Shown here: in pieces, positions 35,048 to 43,653 of the stretch
Numbering within the stretch: the stretch's first letter is position 1
How the letters are laid out: every line of letters starts with the position of its first letter
Position numbers and translations under genes: made by a program
Assembly: GCA_018242605.1 (NCBI GenBank)
Contig: JAFEBP010000005.1
Location: 885,320 to 949,319, forward strand
DNA: 64,000 nt
Source of the DNA: Planctomycetota bacterium
GTDB lineage: Bacteria > Planctomycetota > Phycisphaerae > Phycisphaerales > UBA1924
Reading direction: 5' to 3'
The notes under the pieces: model-generated
What the model saw: the letters and a program-made list of their open reading frames with translations, nothing else
The model's database searches: none
What the model was told of the DNA's origin: nothing

Positions 35048-36068
35048 ACGGCGACATGCGAACAAGCAGCATCCACGCAAACGTACCCACGAGGGCGGAC
35101 GCCGCGGCGACCGCGACGAGCAGCACCGACCAAAGAGTGCGGCCATTCTCAAGGCGCCATCCGCGGACTATCGCAAAGTACCACCACGCGGCGATCCACC
35201 CGGCGACCACAACCCAGGCGATGGGACGGAGCGAGTAGAACAAACCGTTCGCCGCCGAAGCCAGGTTTGCGCTTCCGTTACCTCCCAGAATAGAGTCCAC
35301 ACACTCGCCCGCATACCGAATCAGGAAGGCGATCCGGTTCAGCACGAACATCAGCCCCAACACCCAGGTCGGGTAGAGCCCGGCACGCCACACGTGCTCC
35401 CAGCGGAGGCGAGAGCGATGACGAGTCACCGGCAGCGCCAGGAACATCAGCGGCCAGGCAAGAATGCACGCGAGCAACGCGGTCGCGGGGACCGCCCAGA
35501 CCGGATAGAGCGGCCACACGGACACGAATCGGCTGCCCCTCCACGTGTCAACGCTAATCTGCGCGACCGGCTCAATCAGGGGCGAGAGCAGTTCCGGGTA
35601 CCGGTACGAGACGTTGTTGAAACGCCATGGCACCGTCCCCACGGGAGCCCCGCGCGTGAGTACCAGCATGATGCACGCCGCGGCGATCATCAGGTGCGCC
35701 GCGAGCAACACCACCGAGATGGAGACCAGAATGCGCGAGAGCCGGGGCGCGTGATGCACATGCACACGATCCCAGAATCGGTTGGGCAGAACCAGCCACA
35801 TCGCGGTCGTGAAGGTCCAGCGCAGCATCTGGCCCACGCCCCGGCTGTGCTCCACGAGACCGGGCAGTTTGCCACGATCGCCGTTCAGGATGTCTCCCCA
35901 TTCAAACGTGAACCCGCACTCGCTGCAAGTGCCGCGAATCGGGCACGCGTCGGTCCATGTGGGGATGACCCCGCTCTGGTCATACCCGCAGCGTGCGCAC
36001 TTCGGTGATAGTTCGGTCGCGCCGAGCGACATCAGGCCCGCGACTGGCTCTTGCGGCGGTTCCGGCAT
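35037..36068 (-). CDS. Zinc-ribbon multi-pass membrane protein of unknown function
   Basis: The 343-residue protein begins with a cytoplasmic zinc-ribbon-like motif (CxxC at 24/27 and CxxC at 48/51: CARCGYD and CSECGFTFEWGD). Several membrane helices follow (TFTTAMWLVLPNRFW, LVSISVVLLAAHLMIAAACI, VPATALLACILAWPLMFLAL, IAWVVVAGWIAAWWYFAIV, SVLLVAVAAASALVGTFAWM). I recognise this layout from many planctomycete hypothetical proteins, but no function is known. There is no Shine-Dalgarno sequence at the ATG; TACCGT lies 7 bases upstream. A terminator for the upstream secretin lies just beyond, so this gene should have its own promoter. It overlaps rsmA by 11 bases at the 3' end. Confidence 0.8.
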   Translation of the reverse strand: MPEPPQEPVAGLMSLGATELSPKCARCGYDQSGVIPTWTDACPIRGTCSECGFTFEWGDILNGDRGKLPGLVEHSRGVGQMLRWTFTTAMWLVLPNRFWDRVHVHHAPRLSRILVSISVVLLAAHLMIAAACIMLVLTRGAPVGTVPWRFNNVSYRYPELLSPLIEPVAQISVDTWRGSRFVSVWPLYPVWAVPATALLACILAWPLMFLALPVTRHRSRLRWEHVWRAGLYPTWVLGLMFVLNRIAFLIRYAGECVDSILGGNGSANLASAANGLFYSLRPIAWVVVAGWIAAWWYFAIVRGWRLENGRTLWSVLLVAVAAASALVGTFAWMLLVRMSPFIL

Positions 36069-36075
36069 GGGAAAG

Positions 36076-36081
36076 ACGGTA
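36076..36081 (-). promoter_or_regulatory. Candidate leaderless -10 element (TACCGT) of the zinc-ribbon gene
   Basis: On the minus strand TACCGT lies 7 bases before the ATG at 36068. It sits directly after the terminator hairpin of the upstream gene, which is where a new promoter would be needed. Confidence 0.42.
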
Positions 36082-36090
36082 CGTGCGCAA

Positions 36091-36118
36091 GAAAAAGCCC
36101 GCCGGAACGGCGGGCTTT
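36091..36118 (-). terminator. Rho-independent terminator of the secretin gene
   Basis: AAAGCCCGCC (36094-36103) pairs with 36109-36118 over a 5-base loop. On the minus strand the stem ends in CTTTTTC. It lies 24 bases after the secretin stop. Confidence 0.88.
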
Positions 36119-36141
36119 GTTGAGATTCACGAAGCGGCTGA

Positions 36142-39100
36142 TCAGCCGGGGAACTTGAGCGACTCGTCCAAGCCGGGGAAGTTCCGCTGCTCTTCCTCGT
36201 TCTGGATCAGGATCGTGGGCTTGATCAGGATGAGCAGGGTCTGCTCTTCCTTGACCTCGATGCGGTTGCTGAAGAAGCGGTTCAGGATCGGGATCTTGCT
36301 CAGCACGGGCACGCCGGACTCGATCTCCTGTTCGGCGATCAGGCGCTGGCCGCCCAACAGAATCGTGCCCTGATCCGGCACCGTAACGGTCGTGCGGACG
36401 CGGGTGACCGTGGTCGTGGGCAACTGGATGAACGATTGCGTCGCTGCCGAGTTCACGATGCCGCCGCCGGTGACGGCGCTCACGGCGGTGTTCTGGAATC
36501 CGTCGATCTTGGAGACCGCGGCGTCAACGTTGAGGGTGACGTAGCGGCGGTCGGCGGAGATGGTGCCTTCAACCAGCAGCACCACACCCTCGTTCACGGT
36601 GGCGAGCGTGGGGTCGAAGCCGACGGCGGCCTCGCTGACCACGGGCGTCAAGTCGGACACGAACGCGACCTGCGTGGCGACGTAAATGTTGGAAGTCTGG
36701 CCGTTGGTGAACGTCAAACGCGGGGCGGTCAGCTGGATCGAGCGGACGTCGGCCTGCGTGGCCTTCACGAGGAAGTCCACCTGCACGTCGTCCATGAACT
36801 GACCGGCAACGCCCAGGGCCGGAGCTCGGCTCAGGATGCCCTGCGCGAACGAACCCGATGCGCCCGCCTCGGTAAGACCCAGGCTGTTCTGGCCGGCGCC
36901 GATGACGGACAAGGGGCTGGGATTCACGACTGCGACGCCGACCTGCGGATCGGCCTGACCGTCGCCGTTCGCGTCGGTTGGAGCGCCGAAGACGCGACGC
37001 TGGAGGCCGCCCTGTGCGAAGTCGAAGAAGTCAGAGGGCTGCACGCCGCCGTTGGGGATGGCCGCGCGGGCGGCGCGGACCTGGTTGTTGTTGCCGTTGA
37101 AGTACACGTCGAGATCGAAGCCGATCTGCTCGAAGAACTTCGTGCTCACGAGCAGGAAGCGGGTTTCGACGTTGATCTGCATCGCGCGGATTTCACGCAG
37201 CTTGTTCAGCAGACCGTTGATCGCCCGGTGGTTGGCGGGCGTGTTCGTGATGATCATGCTGCCCTGGAGTTGCTGGATGAAGCCGACGTCGCCGCCGTTC
37301 TCCTGCCAGCCCTGGGGATCCACGTTGGTCGTGAGGATGTTGATCAGCTCGTTGGTCCGCTCCTCGATGGTGCGGCGGCCCGATCCCTTGTCGTTCTGGT
37401 TGCCGGTCTCGCGGAAGGGGCTCTGGTTGCCGCCGCCGCCCTGTCCGGCACTCTGCAGCACGCTCTGGAGGTCAAACTGTGGGGCGTTGTCGTAGTTGGG
37501 GACCTCGATCAGCAGATCCTTGATGTCGTAGATCTGGATGCTCTTGGTGCGGTTGATCGCTTCGCGGGTCGAGATCGTCACCACGCCGCCGTTGATCGCG
37601 TACGCGGCCCCGTTGGAGGAATCCTTGCTGACCTTCTCCAGCACGCGGTCAAGGATCGTCTTGACCGGCACCTTCGTGAGACGAAGCGAAACAGTGGCGT
37701 CGCGGTCGATACCGGCTTCCTGCAGCTTCTCCCAGTCAGCGTCGACGTTGAGGTTGGTCACCGCGGCGATGAAGCCCACGATGCTCTCCAGCGTCGCGTC
37801 CTTGAAGTCGACCGGAACGGTCTTGGACTCAAGCACTGCGTACGCGTTGCGGTTTTCCTCCGGCTCCTGGAAGGCCGTGGGCTGGCCGCGGATGTTCGAG
37901 ATGCTCGGCCAGTCCGCCGGGTACTTGACCAGGTAATCCGGAGCGATCAGAGCTTCGATGTTGTCCAGGCTCTGACGGGCGTAGGAGCCGCGCTGAGTCT
38001 CGATCGTCGTCATCGCCCGGCGGTACATGATGGTGTCCGAGAGCGTGTCGCGGAGCATCAAGGCCGTGGGATTGATCGGGTCCAGGAAGAGAATCTGGTC
38101 CAGAACCTGGATGGCTTCCTCATACTTGAGTTCCATCTGCAGGGCGCGGACGCGTTCAAATGCTTCGGTGATCTTGCGGGCCTTGGTCTGAGCCGCGGTC
38201 ATCGCCTGCGTCTCGGCGGCCTTCTTGATTTCTTCGGCCTTCTTGATCTTCTCGGTGGTCTCGATCTCCGCCTGGCGGCGATCGATCGCGGTCTGGAGCT
38301 CATCGACCTGGTGGCCGTAGTCCTCGAGCTCGGTGGCGCTGAACAGCTCGCGAGCGCTGGTGACGTTCAGGCGGGCCGCGGCGGCCTTGTCGCGGGCGGC
38401 GCCGGTGTTGCCGGAATCCAGCGCGGCCTTGGCCTGCTCCATGTTGTTGGAGTACTGAGCGAGCGACTCTTCCTTGCGGAGCTTGGTGTCGCGGACGTAG
38501 TTGTCCAGGATCTTGCCCTCGACGCCGACGTTGCTGCCCATGCGGACCTTGGCCTCGGCGAGGTTCTTCTCGGCGTGAGCCTTCTGGTCGGCGGTGAGCA
38601 TGTCGGCGCGGGCGCCGAGCACGTGCTCGTACTTCTTGACAGCCTCGTTGTACTGCGCCTTGTCGAACGCCTGGTCCGCCTCGGCGAGGATGGAGAGAGC
38701 GTCCCACTTCATCGCATCGGCGATCGGATCCGCGGGAGGCTGGGCGGGGGGCTGAGCCGCGGGAGCCGGCTGGGCGGGCTGTTCGGCCGCGGGCTGCGCC
38801 GGAGGCTGAGCGGCCGGGGCGGGCTGAGCCGGCGCTTCCGCGGCGGGCGGCTGGGCCGGGGGCTCGGCGGGCTTGGGAGCCGGCTGCGGGTTGCGCGGCT
38901 TGATCACGCCGGGCTGGAACATGCCCGGGGCGGCCGCGATGTGGCCCGCCTTGACCTGCTCGGTCTCGACAATCAGCGTCTGGAGCGACGTCACCATCTT
39001 CTCCTGATCGGGGGAGAGGACGACGCCCGAGCGATTCAGAGAATCCAAGGCGGCCTTGGCTTCCTTCACGCGACCCGCTTCGTAGTCGGCGTTGATGCGG

Positions 39101-39624
39101 TCCAGGGTGGCGGCGACTTTCGGAGTCAGCCCGGCCTTGGCGGCCGCGGCTTTCTCAAGCAGTTCGCGAGCCGTCGCGGATTGCTCATTGGTGGCCTTGG
39201 GAGCCGCGATGACGGCATTGGCGTGCTTTTCCAGAGTGACGTAATCACCCTTCGCGAGGCACTCCTCTGCGGTTTGCAGGCTCACCTCGGTGGGAGCCAT
39301 GCTCTTGAGCCGGCGATTGGCGTTGGAGAGGAGCGTGAAGGCCTTGGCCCGCTCGGAATCCGTCATGGCGATCCCCGACTCGCGAGTCGTCAGATCGGTC
39401 AGGATGGACTTGGCCGCGACGATCTTGCCCGCGGCGAGAAGGTCAACGACCTCCGCCATTTGAGATGCCGCGGTGGGCGTCGAAGCGACTTCACCATGGA
39501 CCGCGGCTTGCCCGAAAGCGACGCCGGGCGCTGACAGCAGGCCCCCGGCCAAGCCAGCCGCGGCCAACAGCGAACCCACGGAACGGACGGAACGACCCAG
39601 CGCGACCGAGTTGCCAATCGACAT
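36142..39624 (-). CDS. Large secretin (type II/III/IV pilus secretin family) with TPR-like N-terminus
   Basis: This 1160-residue outer-membrane pore protein ends in a secretin domain, with the signature VPDQGTILLGGQRLIAEQEI, then GVPVLSKIPILNRFF. Before it are N-type domains (VPVDFKDATLESIVGFIAAV, VSLRLTKVPVKTILDRVL, and TRFLLVSTKFFEQIGFDLDV near residue 790). The N-terminal 600 residues differ from classical GspD/PilQ. There is a signal peptide (about 1-39), then helical TPR-like segments, a Pro/Ala/Gln-rich linker (about residues 240-305), and a coiled-coil region (RQAEIETTEKIKKAEEIKKA). No gsp, pil or other secretion gene is beside it. A type II or pilus role is inference. The ATG at 39624 follows TTTGGAGAAG; the open frame extends 23 codons upstream. 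Confidence 0.9.
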   Translation of the reverse strand: MSIGNSVALGRSVRSVGSLLAAAGLAGGLLSAPGVAFGQAAVHGEVASTPTAASQMAEVVDLLAAGKIVAAKSILTDLTTRESGIAMTDSERAKAFTLLSNANRRLKSMAPTEVSLQTAEECLAKGDYVTLEKHANAVIAAPKATNEQSATARELLEKAAAAKAGLTPKVAATLDRINADYEAGRVKEAKAALDSLNRSGVVLSPDQEKMVTSLQTLIVETEQVKAGHIAAAPGMFQPGVIKPRNPQPAPKPAEPPAQPPAAEAPAQPAPAAQPPAQPAAEQPAQPAPAAQPPAQPPADPIADAMKWDALSILAEADQAFDKAQYNEAVKKYEHVLGARADMLTADQKAHAEKNLAEAKVRMGSNVGVEGKILDNYVRDTKLRKEESLAQYSNNMEQAKAALDSGNTGAARDKAAAARLNVTSARELFSATELEDYGHQVDELQTAIDRRQAEIETTEKIKKAEEIKKAAETQAMTAAQTKARKITEAFERVRALQMELKYEEAIQVLDQILFLDPINPTALMLRDTLSDTIMYRRAMTTIETQRGSYARQSLDNIEALIAPDYLVKYPADWPSISNIRGQPTAFQEPEENRNAYAVLESKTVPVDFKDATLESIVGFIAAVTNLNVDADWEKLQEAGIDRDATVSLRLTKVPVKTILDRVLEKVSKDSSNGAAYAINGGVVTISTREAINRTKSIQIYDIKDLLIEVPNYDNAPQFDLQSVLQSAGQGGGGNQSPFRETGNQNDKGSGRRTIEERTNELINILTTNVDPQGWQENGGDVGFIQQLQGSMIITNTPANHRAINGLLNKLREIRAMQINVETRFLLVSTKFFEQIGFDLDVYFNGNNNQVRAARAAIPNGGVQPSDFFDFAQGGLQRRVFGAPTDANGDGQADPQVGVAVVNPSPLSVIGAGQNSLGLTEAGASGSFAQGILSRAPALGVAGQFMDDVQVDFLVKATQADVRSIQLTAPRLTFTNGQTSNIYVATQVAFVSDLTPVVSEAAVGFDPTLATVNEGVVLLVEGTISADRRYVTLNVDAAVSKIDGFQNTAVSAVTGGGIVNSAATQSFIQLPTTTVTRVRTTVTVPDQGTILLGGQRLIAEQEIESGVPVLSKIPILNRFFSNRIEVKEEQTLLILIKPTILIQNEEEQRNFPGLDESLKFPG

Positions 39625-40315
39625 GTGCTTCTCCAAAGGCAGCCCTTTGTCCCCGAATCCGGATCTCTGAAATCCCGGAGGGGAATAAAACAAATCCGAA
39701 CTCGCTCACCCACGCGAAGCTGAAGCCCACACGCCTGGTTCAGTCCCGCCCCGGCTTTTCACGTCCCGGAGCCAAAGAACCGACGAAACCCAAGCCGCCT
39801 CAACCACCGTGGAAGGACCAAACGTAGGAGGGCAACCCTCGCTCCGTCAGGCCCCACACTTTTCGGCGCGAGCGTGACCCTTGAGACCCGCGTGGCCTCA
39901 AGCCCCCCACCCCCTACCCCCACGCTTCGAACGCCGCCGAGCTATCTCTGTCAGGATCACGCTGCCCGATTCCAAAACGCCCCCCGGACTTTTGCTTTCC
40001 GGGCGGCCCTATTCCGAATAGGAGGCATGAAGATAACCACATTGCGGACAAGTTGCAACCCAATCTCGGTAGGAATTTTTCGGGGGCGAACCGCTTGATC
40101 GCAGAGGCGCGGTGGGGGTCGGCCGTTCAGCGTGCGTTCGCACGGTGCAACGGCGTCACGAACGCTCGTGTCGGTCACGGGTCGAGTGGCACGCGGGCTC
40201 CTTCAAGTTGTGAGCATCTCGCGTCCACTACGGGTGGGCGCGGGTGTGAGAGTGTGAACCGGCGAGACGCACTGCAAGTTGCGGAATTCCCTCGCATCCG
40301 CGAAATTCCCATGGC
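39625..40315. other. Long non-coding region upstream of the secretin gene
   Basis: These 691 bases lie between two minus-strand genes. I find no convincing protein frame. A short hairpin (CCCGGA with TCCGGG, 39983-40003) is followed at once by a perfect 15-base palindrome. A 23-codon ATG frame begins at 40027 behind AGGAGG, but with only one base of spacing. The secretin's promoter should be near 39640-39720 but has no clear consensus. Confidence 0.4.
40008..40022. repeat. 15-base palindrome CCTATTCCGAATAGG
   Basis: The two 7-base arms are perfectly complementary around a central C. It lies alone in the 691-base non-coding region, about 380 bases from the secretin start. It could be an operator for a dimeric regulator or a small hairpin; no regulator is nearby. 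Confidence 0.45.
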
Positions 40316-41317
40316 CTACAGCCAGCGACAGGTCTTGACCACCCCCGACACGATCGGCCCCGGGGAGGGCCTCTTGATCTTCTTGGGGAGCGAGGCCAGC
40401 ATGTCGTCGAACATCTCGGGGGTCAGGCGGTCGGAGGCCACAATCACGAGGTCCTCGGGATCGCCGCCCTTCTTTCCCGCGAGCTTCTCCACCGAAGTCA
40501 TAGCCGCCTCCTCGGCCACCCGCAGGCAATCCGCGTGCAGGAGCAACTCGGCGTACTTCGCGGGCTGGCCCTGATTTTCCACCCGCACGACGCAGCGCCA
40601 CGCGGTGATGCCAAGATCCTTGCCCTCGTCGTCGAGGTTGGTGTCGGGATCGACGTTGAGCACCAACTGCCACCGGTCGCGGAGTTGCTCCACGATCTCG
40701 TCCACGCCCAGCAGTTCGGGCTTGTCTTCGGGCATCAGCAGCACAGTCCGATGTTCATGCGACGCCGCGTCGGCGCCCGCGGGCTCTTCGATCTGTTCCA
40801 GATCAAAGGCCTTGAGGAGCTTCTCAACGCGTTCCTTGAGTGTCGGCTCGGCGCGGATCGTGACAATCTTGTGCTCGTCGACGAACACGTACAGGAACGG
40901 CTCTTCCGCCATGGCGCCGAAACCGCACATGCCATCCTCAAAAAAGAAATCCTTGAAGCGACGGATCGCGTCGGTGAACATTTCCACCGGCACTGTCTCG
41001 TAGGCGATGTAGGGATCCACCTCGCGAAACGCGTCGTGGCCCAGAACATCCAGGATTGGGTACACCCTGCCCGGCAGCAACGACAGGAGCATCCTGCACA
41101 GCGCGGGCACACGCTCGGCGGAAAGTACCGCATCAAATACGTACCTATCCGGCCACTCCTCCCAATCGCCCCCCTCGTCGTCGCCGTCCGCGGGCTCGAA
41201 GTTCAACGTGTATCCGGCTCGGGGGGTCATGTCCTCGACGGGATACACCCCCAACGGGAACTTGAACCCTCCCACTTCCATCCGCTTGAGATTGGCGTCT
41301 AACAGGCAACCGACCAT
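40316..41317 (-). CDS. Hypothetical acidic protein
   Basis: The 333-residue protein is not one I recognise. It is acidic and soluble, with no signal peptide or membrane helix. Visible blocks are MEVGGFKFPLGVYPVED, RYVFDAVLSAERVPALCRML, FLYVFVDEHKIVTIRAEPTL and WRCVVRVENQGQPAKYAELL. The pattern suggests a two-part alpha/beta protein. The frame is open to 41503; I take the ATG at 41317, because the upstream residues are low quality and TACACT lies 6 bases before this ATG. It faces the divergent PEP-CTERM-like gene. Its 3' neighbour is the long non-coding region before the secretin. Confidence 0.75.
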   Translation of the reverse strand: MVGCLLDANLKRMEVGGFKFPLGVYPVEDMTPRAGYTLNFEPADGDDEGGDWEEWPDRYVFDAVLSAERVPALCRMLLSLLPGRVYPILDVLGHDAFREVDPYIAYETVPVEMFTDAIRRFKDFFFEDGMCGFGAMAEEPFLYVFVDEHKIVTIRAEPTLKERVEKLLKAFDLEQIEEPAGADAASHEHRTVLLMPEDKPELLGVDEIVEQLRDRWQLVLNVDPDTNLDDEGKDLGITAWRCVVRVENQGQPAKYAELLLHADCLRVAEEAAMTSVEKLAGKKGGDPEDLVIVASDRLTPEMFDDMLASLPKKIKRPSPGPIVSGVVKTCRWL

Positions 41318-41323
41318 TGATGC

Positions 41324-41329
41324 AGTGTA
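41324..41329 (-). promoter_or_regulatory. Candidate leaderless -10 element (TACACT) at 41.3 kb
   Basis: On the minus strand TACACT lies 6 bases before the ATG at 41317. There is no Shine-Dalgarno sequence. The hexamer is the same as at scoB. Confidence 0.45.
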
Positions 41330-41504
41330 GCGGCCCGTGGAGCGGAACAGTCCACGCACCCCGCGCTCGCCCGACTCCATCGGCACGGAACGGCCGTCGG
41401 ACGGCGGTTGGGACAGCAAATGCGCCATTAACGACGTGTATGCGTTACATTCCGTTTGGATTGTGTTTTCCGGGCCACTCGCGGCGACTATCGGACAGGT
41501 CACT

Positions 41505-41539
41505 CCTTGAAATTCCCTTATTTCACTGCGTTTTCAAGG
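41505..41539. repeat. Inverted repeat upstream of the PEP-CTERM-like gene
   Basis: CCTTGAAA (41505-41512) and TTTCAAGG (41532-41539) are perfect inverted copies separated by 19 bases. They lie just upstream of the candidate promoter at 41549, in the 332-base divergent region 41318-41649. A regulatory or hairpin role is possible; nothing else is seen in that region. Confidence 0.4.
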
Positions 41540-41548
41540 AGAATTCCG

Positions 41549-41577
41549 TTGGCGCAAAGGCCGCTTCGTGGTATCCT
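41549..41577 (+). promoter_or_regulatory. Candidate sigma-70-type promoter of the PEP-CTERM-like gene
   Basis: TTGGCG (41549-41554) and TATCCT (41572-41577) are separated by 17 bases. The ATG is 72 bases further on, behind an AGGAGAGAG ribosome binding site. Confidence 0.38.
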
Positions 41578-41649
41578 TCATCCCCGCGACCGGTGAGGTC
41601 GCACACGAACGAGAGATCGCCGCTCCATCGCGGCCCACAGGAGAGAGAC

Positions 41650-42441
41650 ATGACCAAGATTGCCCTGATCGCAGCCCTGCTTGCCGGTGCGGCCAACGCC
41701 GCTCTGGTTGATACCCGCGTGGACACCACACCCGCCGGCGCGGTCGTTGACGGCGTGCTGGGCGCGGGCGAGTACGGCTCGGGCGCATACTCGTACCGTG
41801 GCGCTGGCGGCGGCTTCGGCGGCACGCTCGGCAGCGGCACGATGTACTTCGACAGCGACGCCACCAACCTGTACATCGGCCTCCAGGTCGGCGGAAACCT
41901 GAACGACAACGTCACCATCCTGCTCGACACCCGCGCGGGCGGCTTTGTCGACGCGACGATGAGCGATCAGGCCGACGGCGGCCGCCGCAACTCCACCGAA
42001 CTCGCGCTCAACGCCGACGACGCCTTCCCCGCCGGCTTCCTCGCCGACTACTCGATCGTCATCGGCTCCTTCGGCATCGTCTCCTTCGAACTCACCAGCG
42101 GCTCGCTCAACTTCATCAGCTACGACGGCGCCTTCACCGGCAACGGCACCAACTTCCGCGAGTTCGCGATTCCCCTGGCGTCCATCGGCAGCGGCGCGAA
42201 CAGGAACATCGACTTCTTCGCGGCCTACGTCTCCGACAGCGGCTACGCCAGCAACGAGTCCGTCCCGGCCAGCCCGGCCCTCCAGGCCAACGGCAACCCC
42301 GGCTTCGGCGATGGTCAGTTCGGCGGCACCATCGGAACACCCGGCTACGAGAACTTCGACCGCTTCACCACGGTCCCCACGCCGGGCGCCTTGGCGCTCC
42401 TTGGTTTGGGCGGACTGGTCGCCGGTCGTCGCCGCCGCTGA
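41650..42441 (+). CDS. Secreted protein with PEP-CTERM-like sorting tail
   Basis: The 263-residue protein has a signal peptide (1-18, ending AGAANAA). A Gly-rich beta body (GGGFGGTLGSGTMYFDSDAT, LYIGLQVGGNLNDNVTILLD) follows. The tail VPTPGALALLGLGGLVAG ends in four arginines: the Pro-rich triplet, hydrophobic run and Arg cluster of PEP-CTERM-type proteins. The body resembles a carbohydrate-binding-type DOMON/CBM9-like sandwich (inference). The frame is open to 41317, but the ATG at 41650 follows AGGAGAGAGAC and starts the signal peptide. A strong terminator follows 58 bases after the stop. Confidence 0.85.
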   Translation: MTKIALIAALLAGAANAALVDTRVDTTPAGAVVDGVLGAGEYGSGAYSYRGAGGGFGGTLGSGTMYFDSDATNLYIGLQVGGNLNDNVTILLDTRAGGFVDATMSDQADGGRRNSTELALNADDAFPAGFLADYSIVIGSFGIVSFELTSGSLNFISYDGAFTGNGTNFREFAIPLASIGSGANRNIDFFAAYVSDSGYASNESVPASPALQANGNPGFGDGQFGGTIGTPGYENFDRFTTVPTPGALALLGLGGLVAGRRRR

Positions 42442-42498
42442 TCAGCTTCTCGCGGCACACCTTTGGAGAGCCTTGAGCTCTCGATCACACACACGCAG

Positions 42499-42528
42499 CG
42501 GCGCACCCATCAGGTGCGCCGTTTTTTC
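42499..42528 (+). terminator. Rho-independent terminator of the PEP-CTERM-like gene
   Basis: CGGCGCACC (42499-42507) pairs with 42513-42521 around a 5-base loop and is followed by TTTTTTCTTT on the plus strand. Confidence 0.92.
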
Positions 42529-42576
42529 TTTGGTGTTTGCACGACCGGCCACCCCGCAATGACCTAGACCCGTGTT

Positions 42577-43653
42577 TCAGTTGGACGTCAACGGGCTCTT
42601 GCCCTGCCAAATCTGCTGCCGCGTACCGGTCTTGACGACCTGGTTGACGAAGGCATCGAACTCCGGCTGCATCGCCGCGGCGGACTTGCCGAAGTACATC
42701 GTGAGAAGGTCCACGCCGCGTTTGCGGTACACGTACGCGTTCGCGGCCCGCTGGCCGAACTGGGTCTGTATGCGGGACACAAGACGCCCGTTCGCGGCGT
42801 CGTTCAGAAACTCCCGCAACGGACCACGATACGCACCGCCCGAGGATTCGTTCAGGAAGTGCACGAAGACCCAGACCTGCGCGTAGTAGAAAAGCGCGGC
42901 GTCCGCATCGCCCGTGATCAACTGCTGCGGCGTGCTGTTCACAAGCGTCTCGAGAGGCATGAGCTTGGCGGCCCGCACACCCCAGCGCAGCTGGTCGAAA
43001 CGCTCGAAATTGGCCCAAGGTTTGAACGTCGGCCGCTCCTCACCGTTGGGATCCCAGCGGAATCCCTCCATGTAACAGGCCATGCCTTCTTCGAGCCAGA
43101 CCGGCAACGCATTGCGGAAGGTCTTCTGCGTGTAAACGTGCCACCCCTCGTGGGCGGTGATCGCAAAAGTGTCACGCCTCCCGATGTCGTACAGCAAGGC
43201 TCGCCCGTCGCTGGTGAACCCGCCCTTCTGGATGCGCAGGTACGTCGGCGCCTCTTCTCCCATGAAGCGCTGCGTCATGCGCTCCCACTGTGCGCGGGTG
43301 TCGAGCAGAAAGACCTCGAGCGGCTCGCTGGGACGCGGCAACTCCGCAATCGCCGTGGTGTAATGCGAGAGCGCGGTCTCCAGAAACACCGGGATGTTGT
43401 CCACGATGAACGGTTTGGATGACGTGGTGTAGAGGCGGTACGCCGGCGTCGTGATGGTCCGCCCCGCGGGGAACTCCATCGTCCAGGGCTCGCTTTTGAG
43501 CACCAGCTCCGCCGGAGAAAGCGGCGCAGCGTTGTTCACCACGGTTGGGGAAGCGTTGGACGTGGGTGAGCGCTGATCACTGCCGCACCCGTGCAGGCAC
43601 AGACCCCCGATCGCCGCGGCGACCGCTCCCACCATGAACGCTGTTTGTTTCAT
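42577..43653 (-). CDS. Putative zinc metallopeptidase lipoprotein (HExxH, DUF1570-like)
   Basis: This 358-residue protein has a signal sequence ending LCLHGC, a lipobox with Cys23. The metal motif is HEGWH (168-172) in AITAHEGWHVYTQKTF. It is followed 16 residues on by LPVWLEEGMACYMEG, whose Glu fits the third ligand of gluzincins. This layout matches the DUF1570-type putative peptidases of planctomycetes. The substrate is unknown. The ATG at 43653 overlaps the valS stop (ATGA), so it is translated with valS; a GTG at 43662 is a less likely start. It ends near a convergent terminator. Confidence 0.85.
   Translation of the reverse strand: MKQTAFMVGAVAAAIGGLCLHGCGSDQRSPTSNASPTVVNNAAPLSPAELVLKSEPWTMEFPAGRTITTPAYRLYTTSSKPFIVDNIPVFLETALSHYTTAIAELPRPSEPLEVFLLDTRAQWERMTQRFMGEEAPTYLRIQKGGFTSDGRALLYDIGRRDTFAITAHEGWHVYTQKTFRNALPVWLEEGMACYMEGFRWDPNGEERPTFKPWANFERFDQLRWGVRAAKLMPLETLVNSTPQQLITGDADAALFYYAQVWVFVHFLNESSGGAYRGPLREFLNDAANGRLVSRIQTQFGQRAANAYVYRKRGVDLLTMYFGKSAAAMQPEFDAFVNQVVKTGTRQQIWQGKSPLTSN

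Noticed and set aside
36436..39534. 1032-codon open frame on the plus strand
   Set aside because: It is antisense to the secretin, whose signature motif is intact on the minus strand.
40027..40098. 23-codon ATG frame behind AGGAGG
   Set aside because: Spacing to the ATG is only one base and the peptide has no recognisable features.
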